From Sinorhizobium sp. A49 (GTDB taxonomy: Bacteria > Pseudomonadota > Alphaproteobacteria > Rhizobiales > Rhizobiaceae), in the NCBI RefSeq assembly GCF_002002725.1, contig NZ_MUNW01000063.1, positions 62,001 to 126,000 on the forward strand: DNA of 64,000 bases, read 5' to 3'. Made by a program: the position numbers and the translations under genes. Every line of letters starts with the position of its first letter. The first letter of the stretch is position 1. The notes below the pieces were generated by a model. It had not been told where the DNA came from. It made no database searches and saw only the letters and a list, made by a program, of their open reading frames with translations. Below are positions 9,240 through 17,380 of the stretch, piece after piece.

Positions 9240-12200
9240 TCAGCCCGCCGTCAGTCGCAGGGTGCCGAGCAGATACAAAACAATCACGTAGCAGAGCACC
9301 TGAAGCGCATAGGTCTGGCCATTGCCGGTGTAGATCCTGCGGACCAGTCCGGCCAAACCGATGGTTAGACTGCAGACCCCGTCCCACACGAAGTTGGCAA
9401 CCGGTGTCACGAGCGGCGCAAAGACGAGCCGATAGAAGCCGTAGAAATGCGAGGTGCTCACCGGAATGGAGCGCCCCCAACCGGCTCTGTAGATCAACAG
9501 GAACAGCGCGAGCAGGACCGCAGCGGCCGCCACGCTGAACGCCATGACGGGAACAGGGTTCCAGTAGCCATAGATCGTCTCGAGCGACATGCCCTGCCAA
9601 ACCAGTGTTGAAGCAAAATAGGGGTCAATGGCCGCGGACACGGGATCCATCAGCAGCTTCGGGAAGAAGGACAGCACGAAAATCGACAAAATCAGGACGA
9701 ACTGCGGGACGAGCAACGGCCACGGCGCCTCCCGCACCTCCTCATAAGCCGGTTTTCGCGGTCCGAGGAAGATCGAATAGGCCAACCGAAACATGTAGAG
9801 GAAACCGATAAACGTCGCCAGAACGCCAACGATTGCCAGGCCATACCAGCCCCTGTCCGTCATCGCGCTCAACAACAACCATTTGCCGCCGAAGCCGGCG
9901 AGCGGCGGCAGGCCGGACATCGAGATCAGGGCAATGACAACGGCTGCAAAAGTGAGCGGCATCTTTCCAGCAAGGCCGCCAGTCTGATCAAGCAGCCTGG
10001 TTCCGGTTGCCAGGATGACGCCGGCGGCGGCGAGAAACAGGATGCCCTTCACCATCAGATGGTTAGCGACGAGGTAGAATGCCGTTACCCAGCCGAGGTG
10101 GCTCATCAGCGCGATCGCCGTGATGATATAGCCGATCTGACTCATGCTGGAATAACCGAGCATACGTTTGATGTCGCTCTGCTGAAGCGCCATGACGGCA
10201 CCCGCAATGGTCGTCAGAAGCCCGATCCAGCCCATCACATGCGCCATCTCGAGCCCGACTTGCGAGCGAATGGCAAGATAGGTGACCATGAACAGTCCGA
10301 AGACCGCCACCTTGCTGATGACGGCAGAAAGCATTGCCGACAGATCATCATCGGCCTCGGCATAGGCCCCCGGCAGCCAGACATGAACGCCGACGGCACC
10401 GGCCTTGATCAGGAAGCCTATTGCCAGGAGCATGAAGGCCGGAGCCGCATCCGGGCCGGCCGTGGCAAATGCCGCAAGCGCGGTGGTGCCGTTGGCGCTG
10501 GCGGCAATGCCAAAGCCGGCGAGCAGGCAGAAGGCCGACACCAGCGAGAACAGCAGGAACTGCAACACATAGGGATGGGCATCGCGCCTCTGCGCGATCA
10601 GGAAATAGGAGGAAAGCGTAATCAATTCCCAGTGGAAGAAGAATTCCAGGCTGGTGGCGGCGCGCAGCAGACTGGCGATCGACAGCAGCAGGATGGCCAT
10701 CATCGGATAGAACCCGCCACGAGGATCGGAGCGATAGAGGCTTGCGAAGGCGATCACCAGCCCGCCGGCAAGAAGGAGTACGGCAAACAGCTGGCGCAAA
10801 CCGTCGATATCACGAACGATCCACAAGCCCACAACCAGCACGGCCGCCAACATCAGCACGCACTTGGCCCGCCCGGGAAGCCAATCGAGCATGTAGAGAC
10901 CCGCACCGACGACAAGCGGTGCGACCAACAGCAGCGACGCCGCACCGGCCAGGCTCGCCGCAGCATAGCCGCTCGCAAATAGCAAAACCGCACAGACCAG
11001 CACGGGCACCAGCCGACCCGGCGTCGGACTGATCTGAGTTTCGCCCGGCAGCGGGCGCGTTGCATGCTTGAACCAGCGGAACATATAGGCTGCCTCGAGC
11101 AGCGACCCGACCAGGATGACGGCAATCCAGATGTATCGCTCACCCGCCGCTGCCTGCATCACGAGTTCCCATTTTGCCCAGAAGCCGGGAAATGGCGGCA
11201 AGCCGGCAATCGCGACGACGAACACCGCAAGAATGGAAAGCAGGACGGGATTGCCTGCCACATCGGACCAGCCGTCGACCTCGCGCCGCTCGACAATCCC
11301 GGCGAGCCAGAAAAGGCCGGCCTTGGCAAAGAGATGGTTGATGAAAAGCCCACCGACGACCAGCGGCAACGCCTGTTCAGCGTCAAGCTGGTGCAGCAAC
11401 GCAAGTGCGAGCGTGAGAAGGCCCATTTGCGCGATCGAGGAATAACCGAGCATCCGTTGGACGCTGGTCTGCCTCAATCCGACAAGATTGGAGAAGAGGA
11501 AGGTTATCCCGCCAGAGAGAGCGAGCACTCCGAGATGGTCTTCAAAAAGCGGCAACAGCTTGAAAAGCGCGAAGAACACTCCGGCCGATACCCCAACGGA
11601 GACAAGCGCCGCAATCCCGCTGTTCGCGGTCTCATAGACATCGAGCCCCCAACCGTTTGCCGGGAATGGCTTCAGCTCGAGCACAAGGCAGGAAAGAACA
11701 AACAGCAGCGCCGTTACCCCGATGGGGCCGGTGATCAATGCCCGGTTCGTAATCATGTCGTCGATGTTGAGCGTACCTGTCACATGGTAGAGCAGACCCG
11801 CACCGAGCAGGAAGAAAGACGAGGCGAGCACCGTCGCCATGATGTATTTGAAGCTCGCCGCAAGCGCTGCCGGCGTCCGCTCGAATCCGAGAAGCCCATA
11901 GGTGCCGATCGATACGATCTCCAGAAAGACGAACTGGTTGAACAGATCGCGGGTCATGACCATGCCGTTGATGCCCATGGTCAGGATCAGGTACAGCAGC
12001 AGGGCCGGATAGCTCGCGCGCAGACGTCCCCAAAGATGCCAGGCGCCAAGCACTGCGACGACGTTGACGCAGACAGAGAAAAATCCCTCCCACGGACCGA
12101 AACGCAAGTTGATCGAGAACGGCGGCACGCTGCCGGCGGTCAGCACCTCGATGGTCGATCCGCCATGATGGACGCTCCACAGACAGACGCTTGATATGAC

Positions 12201-12335
12201 CGTCATTCCCAAAAGGGCGATGATAAACCCGACCGCCGGCAGCGGCTTGGCGATTTTGTACAGGAGGGGAATGAGAAAGCCGCCACCGAGGCCAAGCAGA
12301 AAAATGTTCAGCGGCTGGAACAGGCTGTCTACCAT
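9240..12335 (-). CDS. Double-module Mrp/Mbh-type antiporter subunit (MrpD-like fused to second MrpD/NuoN-like domain)
   Basis: The product has 1031 residues, about twice the usual MrpD length of about 500. Residues 1-450 form one complete proton-translocating module, with a glutamate in FVFLEIVSIGTYG (E139), a lysine in LELKPFPANGW (K222), QRMLGYSSIAQMG and NHLFAKAGLFW. After a linker of about five further helices, a second module follows, with FFHWELITLSSYF, LIKAGAVGVHVWLPGAYAEA, KRMLGYSSMSQIG and NHLMVKGILF. So both modules keep the key charged residues. The C-terminus (RRIYTGNGQTYAL) resembles HyfB/MbsH'-type subunits. It is the last gene of the operon and overlaps the MrpC-like gene by 7 bases. 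Confidence 0.9.
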   Translation of the reverse strand: MVDSLFQPLNIFLLGLGGGFLIPLLYKIAKPLPAVGFIIALLGMTVISSVCLWSVHHGGSTIEVLTAGSVPPFSINLRFGPWEGFFSVCVNVVAVLGAWHLWGRLRASYPALLLYLILTMGINGMVMTRDLFNQFVFLEIVSIGTYGLLGFERTPAALAASFKYIMATVLASSFFLLGAGLLYHVTGTLNIDDMITNRALITGPIGVTALLFVLSCLVLELKPFPANGWGLDVYETANSGIAALVSVGVSAGVFFALFKLLPLFEDHLGVLALSGGITFLFSNLVGLRQTSVQRMLGYSSIAQMGLLTLALALLHQLDAEQALPLVVGGLFINHLFAKAGLFWLAGIVERREVDGWSDVAGNPVLLSILAVFVVAIAGLPPFPGFWAKWELVMQAAAGERYIWIAVILVGSLLEAAYMFRWFKHATRPLPGETQISPTPGRLVPVLVCAVLLFASGYAAASLAGAASLLLVAPLVVGAGLYMLDWLPGRAKCVLMLAAVLVVGLWIVRDIDGLRQLFAVLLLAGGLVIAFASLYRSDPRGGFYPMMAILLLSIASLLRAATSLEFFFHWELITLSSYFLIAQRRDAHPYVLQFLLFSLVSAFCLLAGFGIAASANGTTALAAFATAGPDAAPAFMLLAIGFLIKAGAVGVHVWLPGAYAEADDDLSAMLSAVISKVAVFGLFMVTYLAIRSQVGLEMAHVMGWIGLLTTIAGAVMALQQSDIKRMLGYSSMSQIGYIITAIALMSHLGWVTAFYLVANHLMVKGILFLAAAGVILATGTRLLDQTGGLAGKMPLTFAAVVIALISMSGLPPLAGFGGKWLLLSAMTDRGWYGLAIVGVLATFIGFLYMFRLAYSIFLGPRKPAYEEVREAPWPLLVPQFVLILSIFVLSFFPKLLMDPVSAAIDPYFASTLVWQGMSLETIYGYWNPVPVMAFSVAAAAVLLALFLLIYRAGWGRSIPVSTSHFYGFYRLVFAPLVTPVANFVWDGVCSLTIGLAGLVRRIYTGNGQTYALQVLCYVIVLYLLGTLRLTAG

Positions 12336-12697
12336 CTCGACTCCGTCAGCGCGTCGATCGACAGGGTTTTTCGGGTAGCGTGAAGCCGGATCGCGAAAGA
12401 CAGCATGATCGCCGTCACCGAAAAGCCGATGACGATGGCGGTCACGACCAGGGCGGAGGGAATAGGATCGACGGTGCGCGTGGCCGCTTCCTTGATGCCG
12501 AGCGCCTCATCGATGATCGGTGCAGTGCCGCCGGTGATGTAGCCTGTCGCCACCAGAACAATATGCATGCCGGTATCGATCAGCGAAAAGCCGATGATGA
12601 TGCGCAGGATGTTGCGATGCTTCAGTATGCCCCAAAAGCCGATCAGCACGAGGAGAAATCCTGTCGTGAGAAGTATCTGTGATATCGGCACACCCAT
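12329..12697 (-). CDS. Mrp/Mbh antiporter subunit C (NuoK-like)
   Basis: The product has 122 residues and three hydrophobic helices (about 7-25, 30-50 and 85-107). The segments LVLIGFWGILKHRNILRI and DPIPSALVVTAIVIGFSVTA match the NuoK/MrpC family, where DPxPQALVLTAIVI is the signature. Subunit C contributes to the ion channel next to the D subunit. Its 3' end overlaps the start of the large double-module gene, and its start lies 29 bases after the MbhE/MrpB-like gene, so it sits inside one transcript. Confidence 0.92.
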   Translation of the reverse strand: MGVPISQILLTTGFLLVLIGFWGILKHRNILRIIIGFSLIDTGMHIVLVATGYITGGTAPIIDEALGIKEAATRTVDPIPSALVVTAIVIGFSVTAIMLSFAIRLHATRKTLSIDALTESRW

Positions 12698-12726
12698 GCT
12701 GGCCCCTTGTCTCCCCCGGCTCAGCT

Positions 12727-13425
12727 TCAGCTGCGGAACCGATCGATAATGACACTCAATTCCGCGCCGACCTTGATACCGAGAAGGATTGATATCAGCG
12801 GGATAGCCCCGGCGCTGATCAGTGTTCCGAAGTCGCCGCGCGGCAGAATATGGCTATCGAGAAAGCCACCGCCCAAGACCATGCCCAGGATGCCGATGGA
12901 GACATAGAAAACGCCGGCGAGCGCTTCCGTGATGCTGAGAAAACCATGGTGGAGCGGCCCAGTGGGATAGGCAAGCATCATGAGCATCACACCGGAGGCA
13001 ACGACCGCGCCCCCCTGGAAGCCACCGCCGGCCGAAAGGTGACCATTCATGATCACGTAGGTACCGAAAAGGAAGATGAGCGGAAGCACCACCTCGGCAC
13101 CGTTGCGCACCAGTTCGCTCGGGCCCTGCCCTTTGCCGCCTATTGCGGGCAGCAAGAGCGGCTTGTCGCCCGGTTCGCTTGCCAGAATGACGCCGACGCT
13201 CGCCGCCACCATGAAAAGCACCGCGACCTCGCCCAGCGTATCGAAGCCCCGAAACGAGATCAGAATGCCGGTCACGACATTGGCGGCACCGAGATCTGCC
13301 GGAACCTCGGTCAGGTAAAACGTCGCCAGAGCCGACAATGTCTGGCGCTCGCCATAACCGGCAACCAGCCCGGCAAAGATGACGCCAAAACCCGCGACAA
13401 CGAGCAGGATGAACACGCGTCTCAT
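12727..13425 (-). CDS. Mrp/Mbh antiporter subunit B with an N-terminal MbhE-like domain
   Basis: The product has 232 residues, longer than an ordinary MrpB (about 140). Residues 1-90 hold a two-helix region with NVVTGILISFRGFDTLGE and AVLFMVAASVGVIL. This corresponds to the MbhE segment, normally found at the C-terminal end of MrpA. Residues about 105-232 (YVIMNGHLSAGGGFQGG and AVVASGVMLMMLAY) are the MrpB domain. Together with the separate DUF4040 gene, the C-terminal part of MrpA is therefore redistributed over two genes. Its ATG overlaps the stop of the G subunit (ATGA), which implies coupled translation. Confidence 0.9.
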   Translation of the reverse strand: MRRVFILLVVAGFGVIFAGLVAGYGERQTLSALATFYLTEVPADLGAANVVTGILISFRGFDTLGEVAVLFMVAASVGVILASEPGDKPLLLPAIGGKGQGPSELVRNGAEVVLPLIFLFGTYVIMNGHLSAGGGFQGGAVVASGVMLMMLAYPTGPLHHGFLSITEALAGVFYVSIGILGMVLGGGFLDSHILPRGDFGTLISAGAIPLISILLGIKVGAELSVIIDRFRS

Positions 13426-13766
13426 GAGGAACCCTTTGCCGCGGAGGCGTCATTCTCGTCCCGCAGGGCGTCAACGACTGTTGTGCGAGCCATCGGGGTG
13501 CGGATCGAATGGGCAGCGCGCGACAGCGCATGCGACGACAACGGATTGGTCATCAAAACGAAATAGGCGATGATCAGCAGTTTCAGAGACCAGCCGGGGT
13601 GGTAAATGCCGAGACCGGCAAGAACCAGGATATTGCCCAGGGTCGAAGCCTTGGTTCCCGCCTGGATGCGTGTGAAGACATCGGGCATGCGCAACAGGCC
13701 GACACCCGCGGAGAACAGGAAGAATGCGCCGGCAAGGATCACGATGCTGCCGATCAGTTCACTCAT
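13422..13766 (-). CDS. Mrp/Mbh antiporter subunit G
   Basis: The product has 114 residues with three helices. It carries the family signature GLLRMPDVFTRIQAGTKASTLG near residues 24-45, where MrpG proteins read RxPDxYxRxHAxTKAxTLG. The C-terminal tail after residue 80 is hydrophilic and variable. The MrpG/PhaG/MbhC subunit is a small membrane protein required for cation/proton exchange by the complex. It overlaps both neighbours by a few bases. In most Mrp operons G is the last gene; here it lies between the DUF4040 gene and subunit B. Confidence 0.92.
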   Translation of the reverse strand: MSELIGSIVILAGAFFLFSAGVGLLRMPDVFTRIQAGTKASTLGNILVLAGLGIYHPGWSLKLLIIAYFVLMTNPLSSHALSRAAHSIRTPMARTTVVDALRDENDASAAKGSS

Positions 13767-14013
13767 CCGTCACGTCCCCGCTGGTCTTGCGGATCGCATA
13801 GAGGAAAATCAAGGTCGCAAGGCCCGAACCGATTGCAGCCTCGGCCATGGCGACATCGGGCGCGGCAAGGAGAACATAGGAGGCGGCAGCAAACAGGCTT
13901 GCGAGCCCGGCGCTGACCATCGCAGCCATGAGGTTGTTGAGCATGACTGCAAGAACGCCGCTCACCAGAATGCTGCCACAGACCAAAAGGATCAGCATTT
14001 CGAGCATGATCAA
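13759..14013 (-). CDS. DUF4040 (MbhD-like) antiporter subunit
   Basis: The product has 84 residues with three hydrophobic helices. The stretch NNLMAAMVSAGLASLFAAAS and the following APDVAMAEAAIGSGL match the DUF4040 domain (MbhD). That domain normally forms part of the C-terminal region of MrpA and corresponds to NuoJ helices in complex I. Here it is a free-standing gene, as in archaeal Mbh operons. It overlaps the F subunit gene by ATGA and the G subunit gene by 8 bases. It probably helps couple ion flow in the membrane arm. Confidence 0.9.
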   Translation of the reverse strand: MIMLEMLILLVCGSILVSGVLAVMLNNLMAAMVSAGLASLFAAASYVLLAAPDVAMAEAAIGSGLATLIFLYAIRKTSGDVTDE

Positions 14014-14270
14014 GGCCCCTTTTCCAGATAGCGAGCAATAGCGAGGACCGCGAGGAAGCTCAGCAACCCATAGACAAGGGCGACGTCGATGTAGACGAAG
14101 CGCCCCGAAATATGGGCGTAGAGCGCAATCAGCGAGATCGTCACCACCGACAGCATATCGATGGCAACGACCCGGTCGATCGTGGTCCGCCCGACAACCA
14201 GCCGCACCACCCCAAAGACAATGCTGAAGAAAATCAGAACGACGGCGATCTGGAGGATGATCTCAGCCAA
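14010..14270 (-). CDS. Mrp/Mbh antiporter subunit F
   Basis: The product has 86 residues and three helices. The segment VRLVVGRTTIDRVVAIDMLSV fits the MrpF/PhaF/MbhB signature RxxxGPxxxDRVxAxDxxx; the conserved proline is replaced (VVGRTTIDRVVA). The next helix reads SLIALYAHISGRFVYIDVALVYGLL, also typical. Mutations in this subunit abolish Na+/H+ exchange in studied Mrp systems. It overlaps the E subunit gene by 8 bases and the DUF4040 gene by 4 bases, as expected for a tightly coupled operon. Confidence 0.92.
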   Translation of the reverse strand: MAEIILQIAVVLIFFSIVFGVVRLVVGRTTIDRVVAIDMLSVVTISLIALYAHISGRFVYIDVALVYGLLSFLAVLAIARYLEKGP

Positions 14271-14793
14271 AAACCGCTCCCAGGTGCTTCTCGAAAGGTC
14301 CGATGATCATCCGGGTCGCCTCATCCGGGTCGGTGGTCTTCACGTCAAGCCAGTGAATGAACAGCGCATCGCCCTGCAGGTTCATGACAAGCGAGCCGGG
14401 CGTCAGCGCGATCGAATTGGCCAAAGCCAGGCGGCCTATCGGCGACCTGAGCGGCATCTTGACCTTGACGATGCCGGGGCGAATATCAATTCGCGGCGAG
14501 TAGACGTAGCGCAACATGTCGATGTTGGCTTTGACCAACTCGACGAGGAAGACCCCAGTATAAGCGATGAAATGGAAGACCTTGCGCGGCGTCAGCCCAA
14601 TCCTCCAGACATCGCCGCGGCGCACGAATATCGCGGCCAAGGCCAGCGAGGCCAGCGCGCCGGTTACGACGATCGGCGGCTCCACCGAGGAATTGATCAC
14701 CAGCCAGACAACGAACAGAAAGCCCCAGAGAACGATCAGGCTCTCCGGAAATCCCACTGGTCGTCGCTGCGTTGTTCCGTGGTCTTCTTGCAT
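14263..14793 (-). CDS. Mrp/Mbh antiporter subunit E
   Basis: The product has 176 residues. Two or three hydrophobic helices at about residues 18-60 and 75-95 are followed by a soluble C-terminal domain. Its stretches VYSPRIDIRPGIVKVKMPL, LANSIALTPGSLVMNLQGD and LFIHWLDVKT match MrpE/PhaE/MbhA (usual signature LANSITLTPGTLT). It is the first gene of the antiporter operon, whose promoter must lie in the spacer above 14793. Several upstream starts are possible; I keep the one at 14793, where the sequence becomes E-subunit-like. Confidence 0.9.
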   Translation of the reverse strand: MQEDHGTTQRRPVGFPESLIVLWGFLFVVWLVINSSVEPPIVVTGALASLALAAIFVRRGDVWRIGLTPRKVFHFIAYTGVFLVELVKANIDMLRYVYSPRIDIRPGIVKVKMPLRSPIGRLALANSIALTPGSLVMNLQGDALFIHWLDVKTTDPDEATRMIIGPFEKHLGAVFG

Positions 14794-15408
14794 CGCGCAG
14801 GCTTTCGGCAGGTGATGAAGGATTGGTAGCGCGCACTCAAGGCAGGCAACTCAACTCACGCTCCCCCACCGGCTGGCCTCAATCCGAATGCCGCGCATGA
14901 GGCGGTCCGGATGGGCATTGATGCATTATTTCGGTAGCTTAGCATCGCCTGGGTCGAACTGTGATCGGCACTGAATCCAGAAACTTTGCTTCTGGTCCGA
15001 TACGCCGCAGCATCGTTGCGCTTTTCGACACCCAAGGTCGCCTGCGGCAGCCAACACCTCTTGACCCGCCCTCAAAACGGGGAAATCAATCACTCACAAT
15101 ACCAGCAGCGAACCGGCAACGCGCCGCGCGATCAAATGGTTCGTTCGTCGAAGCCCGCTGCGTTGGAGGGCATGTTCGGGACAACCGCGGCTCGCATCGC
15201 CTGCATGGATGCGGTCTGCGTTACTGCAAAACCATGCCCGGGATCCGATAGGGATAGGGGATAGGGGCGAGCGCCATGGCGGAGGAAACGATCGCATGAA
15301 CAAACGCGTCATGCCTGTCTGCCGGCCGCAGCGAATGCCACAGGCGGGCTCGCGGCAGCCGACCGAGCGGCAAGCCTCCACAGGTTGCGCAACACGGATG
15401 CCAGGCTC
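14794..15408. other. Divergent intergenic region with dispersed motif
   Basis: This 615-base spacer lies between the antiporter operon (minus) and the beta-helix membrane protein (plus). It must contain both promoters, but I could not recognise them with confidence. The region from about 14960 to 15130 carries the dispersed motif and looks like old insertion debris, without an open transposase frame. No convincing gene is seen. Confidence 0.45.
14961..14984 (+). repeat. Dispersed intergenic motif, copy 2
   Basis: Reads GTGATCGGCACT then GAATCCAG then AAAC. It matches the copies at 7731-7755 and 22903-22926 at about 20 of 24 positions. It lies about 170 bases upstream of the antiporter operon start and about 425 bases before the next plus-strand gene. 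Confidence 0.5.
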
Positions 15409-17133
15409 ATGAACGAGAAAGCCCCGGAGAATGGATCTGCCGTTCCCATCGCCCCGACCGCTGCCAGTTTCCATCCACTTAGCGCCGCCGAAGCCAAGGT
15501 CATTGCGCACCTGCAGCTCGGCGACTTCGACAGGCTGGGCGACGGCTTGCGGCCGGAGCGGGAAGACCCTGAGCGGATCGTGCGCGCGGATCTTCTACGC
15601 CTGCTCATTCTTGGCAAGGACGGCCTGCGTTTGCACGAGAAGGGGCTGCGGCTGAGCGGAGCCTGGATCACCGGCATTCTCGACCTCGAGGGATGCCGAA
15701 TTCCCCGCGATATCGGTCTTAAGGATTGCCACTTCGAAGCATCCCCGGTGCTGCGCTCCGCCATCATCGACAACCTGTTCCTGGATGGCTCGGCCCTCCC
15801 CGGATTGCAGGCCGAACGGCTCGAAGCACGCGGCTGCGTCTCTCTGCGCAGCGCAACGATAACCGGCGAGATCCGGATCCCGGGCGCGCGCATCGGCGGC
15901 AACATCGAGGCGGACGGCGCGTCGATTTCTGCATCTTCCGGAATCGCGCTTGACGCTGGTGGCCTGGAAACCCGAGGCGGCATTCTCCTGCGCGGCGCGA
16001 ATGTGCGCGGCGGGGTCAACCTTTCGGCGGTTCGCCTCGACGGCGACGTCAACGCGATGGGGGCTCGTATCGAGCGCCCGGGCGAAATTGCCTTGAACGG
16101 CGACGCGATCGTGGCAGGGGGCGACCTTGCCTTGCGGGGCGCGACCATCATCGGCGAAGTTCGCGTGCTGGGCGCCCGCTTCGGTGGAGACGTCGATTGC
16201 ACTTCGACGTCGCTCTCGCAGCCCGGCGGCTATGCACTGAGCCTCAACCGCACCACGATCGCTGGCGCGTTCTTCCTGCGGCAGAACGCGTCCGTCGTCG
16301 GTACGCTCGACCTGACGGCCACGACGATGGGAGCGATCGACGACGAACAGGCAAGCTGGCCACAGCGCGGCGATCTGTTGCTGAACCGTTGCCAATACGG
16401 CGCCTTCATCGGCGGCCCTGTCGATGCGGCAAGTCGGCTCGACTGGCTGTCACGGCAAACCCCGGAGCGATGGAAGGCGGATTTCTGGCCGCAGCCTTAC
16501 GAGCAGCTTTCGATGGTGCTGCGAGAGATGGGCCATGACGAGGAAGCCCGCGCCGTTCTAATCACCAAGGAACGCCTGCAACGGCGCGCGCGCCGGGCAC
16601 GCACCCGAAATCCGGTGTTGCGCGCCATGTTGGCCACCATAGACGCCATACTGGCAGGAACGCTCAGCTATGGGCGCCAGCCGCTGCTGGCGTTGGTCTG
16701 GCTTACGCTTTTCTGGGCGATAGGCTCGGGCGTGTTTGCTTTCGCCTACGAAAATGGCGCGATGAAACCGAACAGTCCGGTTATCCTGCGGTCGCTTGAA
16801 TGGACCATGTGCGATATCGAGCGGGGCGAAAGCCGCTATATGCCGTCAAGTGCACAAGTCCTGGCCGGACGTGCTGACGCCGGAGAGAACCAGCTCTCCT
16901 GTTTTCGCAAACAGCCGGAAGCTGCCAGCTACCCGGAATTCAATCCGATAATGTATTCGCTGGACGTTCTCCTGCCGGTGCTGTCGATCGGACAAAAGGA
17001 ATTCTGGCGAGCGAACTCGTTGAAGCCGACAGGCACATTCACCCTGAGATATTACTTTTTCCAATCGGTCATAGGCTGGGCCTTGAGCCTTCTGGCCGTG
17101 GCCGGGTTCTCAGGGCTGGTCAAATCGAAATAG
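15409..17133 (+). CDS. Membrane protein with a beta-helix repeat domain, function unknown
   Basis: I choose the ATG at 15409; a TTG 24 bases earlier is also in frame. The product has 574 residues. From about residue 60 to 310 it is made of short repeats of the kind SATITGEIRIPGARIGGNI and GANVRGGVNLSAVRLDGDV, with a hydrophobic residue every few positions. This suggests a right-handed beta-helix like pentapeptide-repeat or bactofilin proteins. A basic linker (about 375-400, ERLQRRARRARTR) leads to a first helix (about 430-455), a loop with three cysteines, and a last helix ending at the C-terminus. The soluble part is probably cytoplasmic. The family is recognisable in rhizobia only as hypothetical. 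No function can be given. Confidence 0.75.
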   Translation: MNEKAPENGSAVPIAPTAASFHPLSAAEAKVIAHLQLGDFDRLGDGLRPEREDPERIVRADLLRLLILGKDGLRLHEKGLRLSGAWITGILDLEGCRIPRDIGLKDCHFEASPVLRSAIIDNLFLDGSALPGLQAERLEARGCVSLRSATITGEIRIPGARIGGNIEADGASISASSGIALDAGGLETRGGILLRGANVRGGVNLSAVRLDGDVNAMGARIERPGEIALNGDAIVAGGDLALRGATIIGEVRVLGARFGGDVDCTSTSLSQPGGYALSLNRTTIAGAFFLRQNASVVGTLDLTATTMGAIDDEQASWPQRGDLLLNRCQYGAFIGGPVDAASRLDWLSRQTPERWKADFWPQPYEQLSMVLREMGHDEEARAVLITKERLQRRARRARTRNPVLRAMLATIDAILAGTLSYGRQPLLALVWLTLFWAIGSGVFAFAYENGAMKPNSPVILRSLEWTMCDIERGESRYMPSSAQVLAGRADAGENQLSCFRKQPEAASYPEFNPIMYSLDVLLPVLSIGQKEFWRANSLKPTGTFTLRYYFFQSVIGWALSLLAVAGFSGLVKSK

Positions 17134-17380
17134 GCTGATCGCGAGCAAGCGGATCGATGCGGCTCGCTTCAGGCCGACGCCGCTCGCCGATATCCAGCCG
17201 AACAATACGAGCGGCGAACACCCCCGTCGTGCCGCAGCGCCGCGCGCCATTCTGTACGCGCAAAGGTCGCGGCAGCGCTTCAATTGCGGCATGTTTTGTC
17301 CCTGAAACAGCTACGGTAACTCAAACGGGCTGAAGCGTGCGAGGCGGCAGATCAGTCAGCTGAGGTTGCGCCCCCGAAGA

